Assembly: GCA_963717195.1 (NCBI GenBank)
Contig: CAVQVR010000008.1
Coordinates: 1 to 64,000 of the forward strand
Direction of reading: 5' to 3'
From: JACDAE01 sp963717195
GTDB taxonomy: Bacteria; Chloroflexota; Ktedonobacteria; Ktedonobacterales; Ktedonobacteraceae
Length of the DNA stretch: 64,000 nt
Shown here: positions 1 to 8,723 of the stretch, one piece after another
Layout of the letters: each line of letters opens with the position of its first letter
Numbering within the stretch: the stretch's first letter is position 1
Program-made: the position numbers and the translations under genes
Notes under the pieces: model-generated
What the model was told of the DNA's origin: nothing
What the model saw: only the letters and a program-made list of their open reading frames with translations
The model's database searches: none

Positions 1-1011
1 ACCCTGGAGCTTAACGATAGCTTCCATCCTTATTGGACGATCTCGTTGATGCAGCCTATTCGCGGCTATGTTGGCGATACCTTGAGAGAAGTGTTGATCG
101 TTGATGCGCATACCGGCGTGATCACAAAATACAGTCCACAGGACGTACCTGCATGGGTCGACCGTGTAATGCCTGCCGCTATTGTCACTCAGTACCTGCA
201 ATGGTGGGGATTGTATCATTCCGCGCCCTGGTTTAATCCTTCCGGTCAGGGTCAGCAGCAGCCTGCCAGTGCTCCTGAGTTGCTCTACAATAAAGTTGAT
301 CAGCCCGTCTGGCTTATTCCGATGACCTCGGCGTCTTTAAATGATAATTCAAGTACGGGTGTATTCCTTTTTAACACGCACGAAAACGAGGCGGATTTTT
401 ATCCTCTGGCAGGTCTGGGCATCGGAGATAATGTAACTACGACGTTCTCGTCGACTCATACTAATATCCGCAACTATAATGTTGCCAGTGTCCAGCTCTA
501 TCAAATATATAATACACCTACATGGGTCGCAATCTACGTTCAGAGTTCAGATAGTGGCGATATCTTCCAGGCGGTTGGTGTCGTTGATGCACACAATTTG
601 AACGGTGATAATGTGCAATTTGAATCGTCCCTTCCGCAGGCTCTGCAGGATTATCAACAATGGTTAACGCAACAAAGCAATAGTAGTAGTCCTTCAGGAG
701 GAGGTACCACAACTCCGACCTTTACTGGCAAGGTGTTGCGTGTTTCTTCGGTGCAACAGGGTACAAATACCATCTACTACCTCCAGATTGAGGGACAGAG
801 CAGCATCTTTACTGCCAATCTGTCGCTCTCACCTAAATTGCCACTCGTACAACCGGGCGATACGGTAACTGGTTCCTATCAAGCAGGCGGTGGAACGGTA
901 ATTAATCTCCTGTCCTTTAATGATACCAGTATCAATCTGGGAATACCCGCGACAGGAGCAACGCCTACTGCGACTCCTGTCCCAAAACCAACTCCTACAC
1001 CCAAAAAATAG
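1..1011 (+). CDS. C-terminal part of an unrecognised, probably exported protein (5' end outside window)
   Basis: The frame is open from the first base, so the gene starts upstream; TTG/ATG codons at 46-51 have no visible ribosome site. About 336 residues are seen. An N-terminal region rich in aromatic residues and V/D/N/Q runs to about base 675. A Ser/Gly/Thr linker (about 680-720) leads to a small beta-rich module (about 720-940) that could be an OB-like fold. The protein ends in a low-complexity Thr/Pro tail (TPTATPVPKPTPTPKK), typical of exported or wall-spanning proteins. I do not recognise the family. A TM anchor, if any, would lie upstream of the window. Confidence 0.75.
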   Translation, partial: TLELNDSFHPYWTISLMQPIRGYVGDTLREVLIVDAHTGVITKYSPQDVPAWVDRVMPAAIVTQYLQWWGLYHSAPWFNPSGQGQQQPASAPELLYNKVDQPVWLIPMTSASLNDNSSTGVFLFNTHENEADFYPLAGLGIGDNVTTTFSSTHTNIRNYNVASVQLYQIYNTPTWVAIYVQSSDSGDIFQAVGVVDAHNLNGDNVQFESSLPQALQDYQQWLTQQSNSSSPSGGGTTTPTFTGKVLRVSSVQQGTNTIYYLQIEGQSSIFTANLSLSPKLPLVQPGDTVTGSYQAGGGTVINLLSFNDTSINLGIPATGATPTATPVPKPTPTPKK

Positions 1012-1055
1012 CAATCAGTTTGTTCCACTACGTCCGACAATGAGGTAGGATAACC

Positions 1056-1137
1056 CGATGTAGGGGCCAGATTTATCGCGCCCAGGTGAGTCGCATCTAT
1101 GACTCACCTGGGCGCGATAAATCTGGCCCCTACATCG
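1056..1137. repeat. Perfect 37-bp-arm palindromic repeat of the TAGGGGC family
   Basis: Two 37-bp arms (1056-1092 and 1101-1137) are exact reverse complements around an 8-base loop. The arm starts CGATGTAGGGGCCAG and contains ATTTATCGCGCCCAGG. The same core recurs at 6221-6278 and in decayed form at 13318-13375. It lies between two convergent genes, so it could also end transcription from either side, but it lacks a clear T-run. Confidence 0.9.
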
Positions 1138-1163
1138 AATTGGCACAGAAGCAAGAGCCGGGT

Positions 1164-4100
1164 CTATAGCGCTAATCCCACAAAAAGGCGACTATCCCGA
1201 TCAGTTAACGGATCAACCTCTCCAATAGAGGCGGCATGTGCAAAGACAATTCCTGGCTGCTCGGCTCGCATTGCACGCGCGAGAACGGAGAAACTCTTTG
1301 TGATACTACGTTTTCGTATCTCCAGTTCGACCTGCATCCAATCCTGCTGTATCCGCGCAAAGCTCTCGCGTGCCCTGATGGCAAGCGCATAAATCTCAGC
1401 AGGCTGCAAACCATCTCGATACCCGTGCCGAACTGGAATCTGACAACCCTGGATGTCTCTGGCGGCTCCCTGCGTACTTAACAGGCCGACAAGTTGTTGT
1501 ATCTCTCCCGTTGCACCACTCTTTACCGCCAGTAGTTGTGTTCCAAGATCTGTATCTACATAATCAATACTTGCAGCAAGCCACTCGCTTACCTCTTGCC
1601 TATAAAGATCCCATGCCTTGCTATCATTCCCTTCCGGCGCGATAGGCAATGAGAAGTGACTTCCTACAAATGGACTGATTGATGCCCCTGATGCTCTGGT
1701 AACTTCAAAGCCACGCTGCATCAGTTTCTCAAGTACTTCCAATGTCCTGTGAATACCGTCTCGTTGCAACACCAGATGTAGAGCCTCTTCCAGCGTAGCA
1801 CGCGTAACGATAGTACTGGATGTTGCAACCGTTGTGCCGAGAATTTCTGCGATCTCCCATCTCCCTTCCTGGGTTAGACTCAGGTTGGCAAGCCCCCATA
1901 ATGCTTCGTTGTTCGGCAATAGATCTTTGAGCAGAGCCGGTGTACGTGTCAGGTGCCCCACTACTGAAAGATGCTTACCAGCTTCACGTTGCGCCTGTTC
2001 AGTCAGTGGCAGGAAGATGGATGCCTGGTCGCCGTCGAAGTCTGCTTGCAGGAAACGACAGACGAGGGGATGAAGACGAATAACGCGGTCCGCATTGCGC
2101 ACAGGATGGAACGCAATAAATGTCTGCGGCGTAAATGCTGGTGCGCGATGAATGATGACCCACGAACGTGCCATAATCTCATCCAGCACACTTGTTGCTC
2201 GCTCGCTTCGTATGCGTACTTCTTCGGCATTGAGTTGCCTTGTGACGAGTGGTCCAAAGAGCGTCCATGCCAATTCTTCCGCTAATCCGACCTGGTCAAG
2301 ATGTAGATCTGGTTCAGGTGCAAGGACCGCCCGTCCACTGAATTGTGCTCTGGCATTAAATTGTACACGCTCAGGTGGCAGTAGCGTCTCACAGAACTCC
2401 TGCACCCGCAGCGTCAACTGAGCCAGTGCCTGCTGCTTGAGGCTTTCGGGCGCTCTACTGGTCAGGATACGCTCCATACGCGTGTTGGCTCCTGTGAGTG
2501 CGGAGTATAGGGGATGCTTATCGCTTATTCCTATTTTAGTGAGAGAATGGCTCTGTAGCCAGGGATGAGGTATTGGACAGGCGAGCGAAAGTGCAGCATC
2601 TTCTGGTTCCAGCAGGCGAAATGAGAGCCTGTCTTCCTTCAAATCTACCCGGATGCCTGCGGCTGCTAAATGTTTCGCCAGCATATTGAAGCGTGGTGAT
2701 GGTGGTCCCGCCTGCTCAATTCTTCCTGCCGTGATCCTTTCTACAAGCGTCTTGCTGTCACTGCGACCAGTTGCACCAGTGTTGAACAGCTCCAGGATAT
2801 TTTCAAATGCTCCGGCATCTCGTAGTGCGTAGTAATCGTACTCGCTCAATGATTGTCCATGGTCATTGCTCATTGTCGCGTATAATTTCTCTCGTGCCAT
2901 ATGAACGAGTTTACCCCAATAGATCCAGCCAACGGCGCCTCGCTTAGCTATCTGCTTGCCGTGTTGCCCATACGTGAGCAAATCCATCCCATCTTCTGGT
3001 AGTCCCGTCTGTTCCAACCATGTGCGTATTTGTTGCTCGTCAGGTGCACGAAAGGGTGGTATAACCATTGGCCGTCCCTTGGCATGAGCAATGCGGCTCA
3101 GCACAGTTTCACGTACCTGTCCGAAGTTCGAGCGTGCATGTATACTGATAAAGCTGAAAACAAGTTCAACGGGAGTACCATCAGCAAGATGTGGCATCTC
3201 CTCGTCTGGCAGGATTCTGCTCACGACCCCCTTCATGCCATGACGGTTGCTAAGTTTGTCTCCTGGCTCAACTGGCTGATTATAAGAGAGTCGTCGGGCG
3301 CATGACTCGCTGAGTACAATGCCATCTTCGTAGGTATCCTCGCTCCAGGAGACGAATGCTGTGAGCAGGTTGCGTCCACACCAGAAATCAGGCACATCCG
3401 GTTCGTTGCCGCTCTGTACAAGTGCTGGTTCGGGCGTTTCGGGTACGATCCATTGCCTCATCATATTCGTTCCCATTAGCAGGCGCATGGGTTCATTATG
3501 TTCGAGTAAAGGGATCATTGCTGCTTCAAGACCAAGAGTAGCTTCTGGACTTTCATCGACAATGACCAGTCTTCCGTTCCGAATCTCGGCTCCTAACGCT
3601 ATTTGAATGATACGCCCAATGTTCGGGCCTTCTGGTGTTTCAAAGGGACAGGCTCGTCCAAAATGTTCAGGGGTGAAGAGATGGTGGCGCGTCTGGATGG
3701 AAATGCGTCGTAAATGGCTCTGCCTTCCCATCCAGTTCGTCTGATCGAGTGGTTGCACGTAGGTTGCCCAACTATCCTTATCACGAAAATCAAAAAATTC
3801 AGCAATCCACTGATCGAGCGGTAGCCATGCTCTTGTCAGGTCCGCATCCCAGAGGAGATCGTCGGGAGCTTTTCCCAGGCGTCCTTGTAGGTATTCATGC
3901 AATTGTTCGCCAACACAGAAGATTTCGGTGTTCGCCAGATCGTCGGTTGTTGCCCGAGGAACGACAGCTAGAGACAGTCCCTTGATCTGGAATATGCCAT
4001 CTTCGTCTGGTTGAGGCAGCTCTGGATATATTACCTCCACTTGACATTCCGCTGAGGCAAGTGTAAGTTTTATCTGACAGGTGTAGCGCCCGGTCGCTTC

Positions 4101-4211
4101 TATAGTGTAGCCAGCAAGTGGTATGTGCTCTGTAAGCAACCGTGGCAGGCTATCATTAAGGAAGGCATCAAAAGAGGCTTTATGCCAGGGTGCAGAGTAA
4201 CGAATAGTCAT
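1164..4211 (-). CDS. Miniaturised single-chain RNA polymerase: fused beta and beta-prime catalytic cores
   Basis: The 1015-residue chain carries motifs of both large RNA polymerase subunits in order; beta plus beta-prime are normally about 2,500 residues. Beta motifs: FGRACPFETPEGPNIG (184-199), TYEDGIVLSE (293-302), GDKLSNRHGMKG (317-328, both catalytic lysines), MPHLADGTPVEL (339-350), SNFGQ (361-365), then the beta C-terminal part (428-476). Beta-prime motifs: clamp-helix region (565-608), FSGRAVL (624-630), HRAPAF (688-693), QADFDGDQ (722-729; Asp 724, 726, 728), the pre-bridge region SGATG...IPVRHGYRDGL (898-935), and HAASIGE (992-998) just before the end. No CxxC zinc site exists. Only about 20 residues separate TYEDGI from GDK, so the beta flap is absent. 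The start at 4211 was chosen because ATG overlaps the sigma stop (ATGA) and follows GGGAGG. The ORF has no frameshift. A role as an alternative or element-borne polymerase is inferred. Confidence 0.88.
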   Translation of the reverse strand: MTIRYSAPWHKASFDAFLNDSLPRLLTEHIPLAGYTIEATGRYTCQIKLTLASAECQVEVIYPELPQPDEDGIFQIKGLSLAVVPRATTDDLANTEIFCVGEQLHEYLQGRLGKAPDDLLWDADLTRAWLPLDQWIAEFFDFRDKDSWATYVQPLDQTNWMGRQSHLRRISIQTRHHLFTPEHFGRACPFETPEGPNIGRIIQIALGAEIRNGRLVIVDESPEATLGLEAAMIPLLEHNEPMRLLMGTNMMRQWIVPETPEPALVQSGNEPDVPDFWCGRNLLTAFVSWSEDTYEDGIVLSESCARRLSYNQPVEPGDKLSNRHGMKGVVSRILPDEEMPHLADGTPVELVFSFISIHARSNFGQVRETVLSRIAHAKGRPMVIPPFRAPDEQQIRTWLEQTGLPEDGMDLLTYGQHGKQIAKRGAVGWIYWGKLVHMAREKLYATMSNDHGQSLSEYDYYALRDAGAFENILELFNTGATGRSDSKTLVERITAGRIEQAGPPSPRFNMLAKHLAAAGIRVDLKEDRLSFRLLEPEDAALSLACPIPHPWLQSHSLTKIGISDKHPLYSALTGANTRMERILTSRAPESLKQQALAQLTLRVQEFCETLLPPERVQFNARAQFSGRAVLAPEPDLHLDQVGLAEELAWTLFGPLVTRQLNAEEVRIRSERATSVLDEIMARSWVIIHRAPAFTPQTFIAFHPVRNADRVIRLHPLVCRFLQADFDGDQASIFLPLTEQAQREAGKHLSVVGHLTRTPALLKDLLPNNEALWGLANLSLTQEGRWEIAEILGTTVATSSTIVTRATLEEALHLVLQRDGIHRTLEVLEKLMQRGFEVTRASGASISPFVGSHFSLPIAPEGNDSKAWDLYRQEVSEWLAASIDYVDTDLGTQLLAVKSGATGEIQQLVGLLSTQGAARDIQGCQIPVRHGYRDGLQPAEIYALAIRARESFARIQQDWMQVELEIRKRSITKSFSVLARAMRAEQPGIVFAHAASIGEVDPLTDRDSRLFVGLAL

Positions 4212-4811
4212 GCCATATCCTCCCATTCTTTTGCCATGTCTCGCCATGCGCGGGCAAGACGCCTGTTAGCATAATAGAGACGTGATTTTACTGTTCCCTC
4301 TGGAATCCCGAGTGTTTCGGCAACCTGGCTCATTTCCATCTCATCGTCATGTATCAGACGAAACACTTCGCGTTTCTCTGCGGGAAGTCCATTTACAAGC
4401 TGTTGAAGTAGCTTGCTACGCTCGCCCTGTTCCAGTACGATCTCCGGTCCCGGCAGTGCATGATTCGTCATCCACTCCGGAATACTACTTTCATCATCCT
4501 CATCGAGAGGATCAGAGGACGTTTCCAGAGGCTGTTGTTTGCGCCTCCTCACAGTGCGCAGATAATTGAGCGCAAATTGGTCGCTATACGAAAAAGCCAT
4601 GCCTTAAATGTTCCGCGTCCATTCCATTGTTCCGCATGCGTCCAGATGCGGAGAAAGACCTCCTGTACGACATCTTCTGTCGCATCGCTATCGCGTACAG
4701 TAGAGAGCACATGACGATAGATGATCTCGCGATACCGTGCCGAGAGTTCCTCAAATGCGTCCGCATTGTGCTTGCGTACATCGCCACGAGTTCTGCGTCT
4801 GAAAACATCAT
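4208..4811 (-). CDS. ECF-type RNA polymerase sigma factor, coupled to the mini-RNAP (two 1-base frameshifts)
   Basis: It would direct promoter recognition, most likely for the polymerase encoded immediately downstream. Three frames join into one sigma protein. The start ATGATGTTTTCAGACGCAG (4811) follows AAGGAG. Region 2 (DVVQEVFLRIW, FKAWLFRIATNL) is in a second frame, and region 4 (LPAEKREVFRL, GIPEGTVKSRLYYANRRL) in a third. The breaks are near 4766 (one A missing in AAA) and 4572 (one G missing in GG). Adding two bases gives 606 bp, or 201 residues, a normal ECF length. The stop overlaps the polymerase start as ATGA, implying translational coupling. No anti-sigma gene is adjacent. Sequencing error is the likeliest cause of the breaks; true decay is the alternative. 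Confidence 0.85.
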
Positions 4812-4957
4812 GCAGGCTCCTTCTTTAATAACCTTTCACTTTCTGAGACACCACCAGATCATTGAAAAAGTTCACGGATTGGCAATAGAGAAACAGTATG
4901 GTATGGTATCAGAGATAAGATGTGCCTGGAATAGAGTATCAGCGAAGGAAAGGAAGT

Positions 4958-5351
4958 ATGACGCACTACTTCACATGCGAAGAGGCCGAAGCACTCCTAC
5001 CTGCCATTACACTTATATTGCATAGGATACAGGATGAGCGCGAGAAAATGCAGCATTATTGAAGGGGAACTCGAAGCCCTCCAGGCACAATCCATGGGGA
5101 ATGGTCATCACCTCCACGAGCGTATTCAACGCCTGCAGCGTGCAGTAGTAGAGGCGGTCCGGTCCATGCGGGATGCAATCGAAGAGCTACAGGAGGCTGG
5201 TTGTGAACTGAAGGATCCCGATACCGGCCTGATCGACTTCCTCAGCCTGCGCGATGGGCGCGAAGTGTACCTCTGCTGGCGTCTGGGCGAGGATCGTATT
5301 CGCTTCTGGCACGATCTCGATACAGGCTTTGCCGGTCGCCAACCATTGTGA
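4958..5351 (+). CDS. DUF2203 family protein (one frameshift)
   Basis: A small cytosolic protein of unknown biochemical role. The start at 4958 follows AGGAAAGGAAG and gives MTHYFTCEEAEALLP, the usual opening of this family. The frame breaks near 5053-5062 (one T too many), and the remainder is read from the frame of 5034 onward. The conserved C-terminal block includes GCELKDPDTGLIDF, REVYLCWRLGE and GFAGRQPL. Corrected length is 131 codons. Residues 20-75 are helical and coiled-coil-like. It is divergent from the sigma gene and 10 bases upstream of prmC, so it probably shares a transcript with prmC. Confidence 0.8.
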
Positions 5352-5361
5352 GACGCTTTCT

Positions 5362-6224
5362 ATGACGATCAAAGAGCTATTAATGCAGGGAACTCAGGCG
5401 CTTAGTTCCACTGCTAATGAAGATGCACGCCGAGACGCTCAAGTTTTGCTCCTCATGTGCTGGAAGTCGAACGCTCAATATTTTTTGCTTACCCTGAGCG
5501 CGAAGTAATGCCTGAGCAGGCCAGGCGCTTTTTTCAATTGATCGAGCGCCGTAAAGCAGGTGAGCCTATCGCGTATCTGGTCGGTCACAAAGAGTTTTAC
5601 GGCCATGATTTTCTTGTTGATAAGCGGGTACTTATTCCACGTCCGGAGACAGAGTTGTTGGTGGAAGCAGCCCTGTCCTTTATTCGCCAGAAACTCTCCA
5701 ATGGACAAATCCCCATTGTGGCCGATATCGGCACTGGCAGTGGTGCTATTCCTGTTACAATTGCCCTTGAGGAAACCCGCCTTCCCTATCTCTATGCATG
5801 TGATATTTCAACGGACGCTTTACAGGTTGCACATCTGAATTGTCAGCTTCATCATGTCGAAGCCCGCATTCGCCTGTTGCAGGGTGATCTCCTGGCTCCT
5901 TTATCCGAACCCGTGGATGTCCTTACGGCAAATTTGCCCTATGTAGGAACCGAAGAGATAGATACGCTCTCGCTCGACGTGAAAGGATATGAGCCATACC
6001 TGGCGCTCTTTAGCGGCCCTCAGGGATTGGACCTGTTGTATCGTTTCTGCCAGGAAGCAGCGCAGTCTGGGATTTTAAATCCTCATGCTATTCTGTTGCT
6101 AGAGATCGGCTATTCCCAACGTGAGCCACTTAACCAGCTGCTGCATCAGCTCTGGCCCCAGGCGCAAGTACTCTATAAAAAAGACTATACTGGCTGGGAT
6201 CGCCTGGTGCAAATTGCTCTGTAG
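5362..6224 (+). CDS. prmC: Peptide chain release factor N5-glutamine methyltransferase (one frameshift)
   Basis: Methylates the GGQ glutamine of release factors using SAM. The N-terminal helical part starts at 5362 (MTIKELLMQGTQALS). The frame breaks near 5451-5456, where one C is missing (CTCC read as CTC), and continues as LEVERSIFFAYPERE. Family motifs follow: GEPIAYLVGHKEFYG, VLIPRPETELLVE, the SAM loop ADIGTGSGAI, and NLPY in place of the commoner NPPY. Corrected length is 287 residues, typical for PrmC. The TAG stop falls inside a TAGGGGC-type repeat. The usual prfA neighbour is not present here. Confidence 0.9.
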
Positions 6225-6278
6225 GGGTCAGATTTATCGCGTCCAGGTGTAGAGGCCAGATTTATCGCGCCCGATGTG
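6221..6278. repeat. Two direct copies of the TAGGGGC/ATTTATCGCG repeat core
   Basis: GTAGGGGTCAGATTTATCGC is followed by a second, slightly diverged copy (AGAGGCCAGATTTATCGCGC). Both match one arm of the palindrome at 1056-1137. The first copy supplies the stop codon of prmC. The remaining stretch to about 6474 is AT-rich leader sequence with no gene that I can support. Confidence 0.85.
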
Positions 6279-6474
6279 GTGGGAATATGAAAGTGTGAAA
6301 AAATTCCTTGCAAAGTCTCTGAAGAACTGGTACCTTAGTAAGAGAAGCTATAAGGACTATAATCCTCTTCGTTTTTTATAATAGAGATAGAAATGTAATC
6401 TTAAAGTGCTGGAGAGGGCTGTTTGGGGTGTTGTCACAATGTTATTATTCGCTTGTCCAAAGGGGGACATCGCT

Positions 6475-7800
6475 ATGGTTATAGGGTCTATTATCGCCAA
6501 TGTGCAAGTATTCATATCTCTGCCTGCTCTTTTTTCCAATAATCTCGCATTACTCTTGCTCGGTGGTGCCTGTGCGTTTCTCTTATCGTATGTGCTGACG
6601 TTTGTGGTCATCGCCGTTGCACACAAGTTTAACTGGTACGACCGCTCTACTGCTGAGCGCAAAAGGGAACATGCGAAAGCTCCCGTGCCACGACTTGGTG
6701 GCATCGCGATGTTTTTGGCATTTGTCATTGCCTCTCTCATCTTCTACCAGTTTAACCCCGAGCTAGAGCATAAAGAGTTTGTGATTTACTGGCTATTGCT
6801 GGCTAGCGCGACCCTGACGGTGATCGTGAACGTCTACGATGATATTAAGGGCTTGAAACCACTTCCCAAGTTTATTGCGCAGACGATTGCGGTGTTGCTC
6901 CTTCTAGGACCCTATATCGACGCGAAGTTTCACGGTGTGCTACTGTTCGGTTTCAGCAATCCTTTTGGCCGGGGAACTAGCCCTGCCCTGCCCTGGTACC
7001 GACAATCCGAAATCACACTATTTATCCATCCTGCTGCTAATCAACTCCCTGCCATCTCGCTGCTTGCCATTCCCGCTGTCCTGTTTACCTGGTTCTGGAT
7101 GGTCGGTATGATGAATACCATCAACTGGATCGATGGTATGGATGGGTTAGCAACGGGTATTGTAGGAATCACTGCCTTTTTTACGGCCGTGTTAAGTTGG
7201 ATATTGGGACAACATACAATAGCAATCCTGGCTATTATTTTTACAGGTGCTGTGATTGGTTTCTTGCCGCATAACTGGAATCCCGCAAAAATCATTATGG
7301 GTGATAGCGGTTCTCAATTCCTGGGTCTGACTCTGGCTACACTCTCGATTATGGGAGGTGCTAAGATCGCACTTGCCTTGATGGTGCTCGGTATTCCGAT
7401 CCTCGATGTTGCCATTGTGATGATCAACCGCATACGCCGTGGTCAGCGTCCCTGGCACTATGATACAACGCATCTGCACCAGCGTCTCAGGGCAACCGGC
7501 TGGACCGTCAGACAGATATGTTATGTTATCTATGGCCTGATAACCTTCTTTGGTGTCTTTGCTGTTGTATTCAAGCATGCACTCAAGTTTGTGGGATTGG
7601 GCCTGGTTGCTCTGGCGATGATTGGTTTGATCTTCTGGATAGACTATAGTCAGCGCCAGGGTGGTGGTTCTATCAGGTTAGGTGGCCCTGATCCTGAACC
7701 GCCTGCCCCTGTTGAAACACCGCTCCCTGAAAAGCCTGTTGAGAAGTGGGAGCCTGTTGAGAGCACGGATGTTCCTTTTGAGAAAGTAGAGCGTATTTAG
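6475..7800 (+). CDS. WecA/TagO/MraY-family polyprenyl-phosphate sugar-1-phosphate transferase
   Basis: An integral membrane enzyme that attaches a HexNAc-1-phosphate to undecaprenyl phosphate, the first step of wall-linked glycan or teichoic-acid-like polymer synthesis. It has about ten hydrophobic segments. Family motifs: PVPRLGGIAMFLAF, VNVYDDIKGLKPLPK (the DD pair), NWIDGMDGLATG, IIMGDSGSQFLG and the HLHQRL loop. A Pro/Glu-rich cytosolic tail of about 45 residues is unusual. I chose ATG 6475 because GGGGGAC precedes it and the first TM then starts normally; ATG 6439 and GTG 6406 are alternatives. The exact sugar substrate cannot be read from sequence. Confidence 0.88.
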   Translation: MVIGSIIANVQVFISLPALFSNNLALLLLGGACAFLLSYVLTFVVIAVAHKFNWYDRSTAERKREHAKAPVPRLGGIAMFLAFVIASLIFYQFNPELEHKEFVIYWLLLASATLTVIVNVYDDIKGLKPLPKFIAQTIAVLLLLGPYIDAKFHGVLLFGFSNPFGRGTSPALPWYRQSEITLFIHPAANQLPAISLLAIPAVLFTWFWMVGMMNTINWIDGMDGLATGIVGITAFFTAVLSWILGQHTIAILAIIFTGAVIGFLPHNWNPAKIIMGDSGSQFLGLTLATLSIMGGAKIALALMVLGIPILDVAIVMINRIRRGQRPWHYDTTHLHQRLRATGWTVRQICYVIYGLITFFGVFAVVFKHALKFVGLGLVALAMIGLIFWIDYSQRQGGGSIRLGGPDPEPPAPVETPLPEKPVEKWEPVESTDVPFEKVERI

Positions 7801-8052
7801 CTCTAAAAATACCACATGTCTGAAGAGAATGCCTGAGATCATCTCATAATGGGTCAAAATCATATGTTCCAGGCACTCATCAGAATAACAGGCTTTTTTG
7901 AGGCTATTAAAGCCCTAGAGAACTCTTTTCGCTTTTTTGTTAGTACTTTTATCTCCATGTGATCTTTTGACACTCCAGACGTTATACATATGCATGTGCT
8001 TATATGCAATCTGTTACTATTATGAAATGCATTTTTTAGGGAGGAAATTGTA

Positions 8053-8541
8053 TTGTATAGTCTAATGCGTTTACTTTTTCGTGCGCTCAATGGGAAACCG
8101 TTAGCGCAGATTATCGTCGGAATTATTATGATTCCGTCTGGTGCTCTCATCTCCATCGCCGCGATGATGGGTGGTGATTATATTTACCCTTACTGGATCG
8201 TTGCTGGTATTGCGATTGCCATCGTGGGTATCGTTTTTATCGTGCGTGGTACCAAAGCTCGGAGTCAGCCAAAGCCCTCAGTGCAGCAGACTACATACAA
8301 TGCTCCTGGTCAGTACGCACCCCAGCAACCTTATGCACAACCCCAGGTACCGTATGGTCAGCCGTATGCTCCTGGCCAGTACGCACCCCAGGTACCGTAT
8401 GGTCAGCCGTATGCTCCTGGCCAGCCCCAGGTACCGTATGGTCAACCTTATCCATCGGAATATATTCCTGGTCAACCGCAGGCACCGTATAGTCAATCAT
8501 CTTATTCATCACCATCATCTTCTGGGCAGCAGCAGCAGTAG
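8053..8541 (+). CDS. Two-TM protein with a Pro/Gln/Tyr repeat tail
   Basis: No named family. TTG at 8053 is preceded by AGGGAGGAAA and gives MYSLMRLLFRALNGK. Two hydrophobic helices (about residues 15-40 and 45-66) are followed by RGTKAR and a cytosolic or exterior tail. The tail has near-perfect repeats of PYGQPYAPGQ plus shorter PQVPYGQPY units, and ends in Ser and QQQQ runs. Such tails are often disordered and may drive self-association, but that is inference. A terminator hairpin follows at 8556. Confidence 0.75.
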   Translation: MYSLMRLLFRALNGKPLAQIIVGIIMIPSGALISIAAMMGGDYIYPYWIVAGIAIAIVGIVFIVRGTKARSQPKPSVQQTTYNAPGQYAPQQPYAQPQVPYGQPYAPGQYAPQVPYGQPYAPGQPQVPYGQPYPSEYIPGQPQAPYSQSSYSSPSSSGQQQQ

Positions 8542-8555
8542 TATCCACTGTATGT

Positions 8556-8600
8556 TGGCTAATCAGTGAACAGTCACATTCCCTGATTAGCCAGGTTTTG
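8556..8600 (+). terminator. Rho-independent terminator
   Basis: TGGCTAATCAG at 8556 pairs with CTGATTAGCCA at 8583-8593, followed closely by TTTT. It lies just downstream of the PY-repeat gene. Confidence 0.8.
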
Positions 8601-8723
8601 CTATCTCTACTCTCGTTGAGAAATAGAGAAGTAGCATGCGAAATCTTTTATGCTATGATAGTTGGACAAACGCAAGTAAATTGTTAATGATAATGTTTAA
8701 ATCTGACCTGGAGTGAGAAGAAC

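Noticed and set aside
1164..4211. Mini-RNAP as a decayed or misassembled host rpoB-rpoC
   Set aside because: The ORF is uninterrupted over 1015 codons, keeps catalytic residues of both subunits in order, has shortened but clean spacers, and is ATGA-coupled to a sigma gene. Host rpoB/rpoC fragments would keep the flap and zinc finger or show breaks.
4584..4811. Independent 75-codon minus-strand ORF ending HLRHGFFV
   Set aside because: Only its first codons are coding: they are the start of the sigma factor before the first frameshift; the rest is out of frame.
5034..5351. Start of the DUF2203 protein at ATG 5034
   Set aside because: The family's conserved N-terminus (FTCEEAEALLP) is encoded upstream from 4958 in another frame, with a good ribosome site.
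8278..8548. Minus-strand ORFs with repeated IRLTIRYLG
   Set aside because: Antisense shadows of the PYGQPYAPGQ repeat of the plus-strand membrane protein.
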